From positions 1-6,796 of the forward strand of contig CAMAML010000066.1 of the NCBI GenBank assembly GCA_945836835.1: a DNA stretch of 6,796 nucleotides, given 5' to 3'. Position 1 is the first letter of the stretch; the number at the start of each line of letters is the position of its first letter. The translations under genes and the position numbers were made by a program. The notes under the pieces are model-generated. The model saw only the letters and a list, made by a program, of their open reading frames with translations, was not told the DNA's origin and did no database searches. This DNA is from an uncultured cyanobacterium (GTDB taxonomy: Bacteria; Cyanobacteriota; Vampirovibrionia; Gastranaerophilales; Gastranaerophilaceae). Of the stretch, positions 6,501 to 6,796 are shown piece after piece.

Positions 6501-6796
6501 AAAAACACGGGCTTTCCGTTCGAGAAGCTGCCGTTAAGGCTGCAAAATTAAGGTTCAGAGCGATTATGATGACTGAGTTGGCGTTTATCATAGGGGTTCT
6601 TCCGATGCTCTTTGCAACGGGAGCCGGGGCAAACTCAAGGATTTCCGTCGGCTCAACCGTTTTTGGCGGTATGATTGCGGCGGCAACCCTCGGTGCGGTC
6701 TTAACCCCTGCTTTCTACGTCATCGTCCAGGAGTTTGTCGACAAATTCCCTAAAAAAGAAATTACCGAAAAAGATTTGGAGTTCGTAGAAAGATGA
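3536..6796 (+). CDS. HAE1-family RND multidrug efflux transporter (AcrB-type), complete
   Basis: A 1086-residue inner-membrane, proton-driven drug exporter, expected to work as a trimer with the adaptor encoded just upstream. The 12-helix RND plan is visible: TM1 about 18-37, TM2-6 about 347-500, TM7 about 565-585, TM8-12 about 905-1064, with large periplasmic porter/docking regions after TM1 and TM7. Proton-relay residues are present: D416 and D417 in TM4 (VVVDDAIVVIENV), K975 in TM10 (GLAAKQSILIVEFA), R1006 and T1013 in TM11, matching AcrB D407, D408, K940, R971 and T978. Porter signatures YPDVTPPQIRVSASYTGA and GSGDYSMRIWLDPEK support HAE1 rather than heavy-metal pumps. It is slightly longer than AcrB (about 1049), with extra basic residues in the TM6-TM7 linker (about 505-560) and near 657-675. 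Substrates cannot be predicted. No outer-membrane channel gene follows inside the window. Confidence 0.95.
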   Translation: MNKIFDKDKLYFFIRKPRFALVISVCIVILGVISLLNLKQENYPDVTPPQIRVSASYTGANAEVIESSIATVLENKLNGVENLSYMTSTSYDGTYTLNMYFKVGSDKNVNLMNVQNRIQQVQSQLPEDVQRTGVTAISRTSGSGALILNMFPKSGDWSQLDLTNYGSIYVKDELKRVEGVADIDIHGSGDYSMRIWLDPEKMAGLNISTSEVKNAITSQNTQVTAGSLGALPTDNKQALQMTLKTEGRLSDIKEFENIIVRSNMDGSKVRIKDIARVELGADSYSHLGKINGKPAAMIMVSQLSDANILNLSKAIRAKIADLNSKLNNGLEIRVVKDDSEYISESMKEVEFTILLTGLIVVIIIFLFLGDTMATLVPCVTIPVSLIGTFIALEALGMSINLLSLFALVLAVGVVVDDAIVVIENVKRHLEEGKSAIIATQLTMEEVGSSLVAMAMVLMAVFVPIIFMGGMTGVMYKQFAVCIAVSIAISAVCALTLSPAMCSHFLGQEPKPEKPSKSALLTHIKHVIKRIGKRTSRVVEKFNEFFVKVEDFYMEFVQKFVYDKKLTIALYVGLVALTLFSFRIISTGFIPDEDQGVLLASITLPDGASLSRTDEVGSRFIEQIKNIEGVDEEKTLIFGGNGATNTATGIIMLDDYAKRKVNPIGWVKRKIKGRPTDLSHSAILKKIRPIASATKEASIVVFSPPAIQGMSMMGGFEFQMLAKGEYTPQEMEKWANTLVEAANQDPSLSSVYTTFQANVPQYTLVIDYEKALAQSVDLNELYSTLSSMLGTYYVNDFNKYDRVFKVEIQAESDFRNTAGDLSRIYVKNTNGVMVPILSIVRLEQTIGTASISRYNLYKSVQIQGQQATGKSSGDAMTAMENVAKRVLPSDMTFDWSGTSAQEREASGQTALIVALALIFVYLFLVALYESYTIPVAVLLISPIAALGALIFQMMINQSFDIYSQVGMITLIGLAAKQSILIVEFAKEEHEKHGLSVREAAVKAAKLRFRAIMMTELAFIIGVLPMLFATGAGANSRISVGSTVFGGMIAAATLGAVLTPAFYVIVQEFVDKFPKKEITEKDLEFVER

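Noticed and set aside
1..6796. CRISPR array, insertion sequence, riboswitch or rRNA
   Set aside because: I found no regularly spaced repeats, transposase, terminal inverted repeats of an IS, or structured-RNA signature in any intergenic stretch.

Overview
The window suggests a diderm (Gram-negative-type) bacterium. It encodes a tripartite-efflux inner-membrane pump and an adaptor that carries a TolC-docking signature. Intergenic DNA is very AT-rich, coding DNA is moderate in GC, and the genes fit the standard bacterial code. The stand-alone prepilin (processing site followed by FTLAEVLITIGVIGIVAAM, C-terminal NGWKIPKDYPLKF) resembles the large prepilin-like families I recall from gut Vampirovibrionia/Melainabacteria (Gastranaerophilales). 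That placement is from memory and is tentative.

Layout. Positions 1-148 are AT-rich non-coding DNA with a weak terminator candidate. Two minus-strand genes follow, each with its own promoter: a Bro-N/DinD-like protein (149-979) and, upstream of it, a 69-residue helix-turn-helix protein (1128-1337). An imperfect terminator (about 1070-1102) and a near-consensus promoter (1017-1045) separate them, so they look like two transcription units. At 1359-1410 a divergent promoter pair has overlapping -35 boxes: leftward to the small HTH gene, rightward (perfect consensus with extended -10) to a monocistronic type IV pilin-like gene (1474-2205). A strong GC-rich hairpin (2230-2270) closes that unit.

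The right half is a two-gene efflux operon: a membrane-anchored periplasmic adaptor of the HlyD/AcrA type (2367-3536) and a full-length HAE1-type RND transporter (3536-6796). Their stop and start codons overlap as TAATG. The operon has its own promoter (2291-2319), and inverted and direct repeats over the -10 and start site (2306-2342) look like a repressor site. No outer-membrane channel gene and no adjacent efflux regulator are present, so both must lie elsewhere. The last base of the window is the last base of the RND stop codon.

Most of the window is recognisable. I see no clear new system. The points that deserve a second look are the divergent HTH/prepilin control region, the operator-like symmetry ahead of the pump operon, and the DinD-like protein next to a small HTH gene outside any visible prophage.
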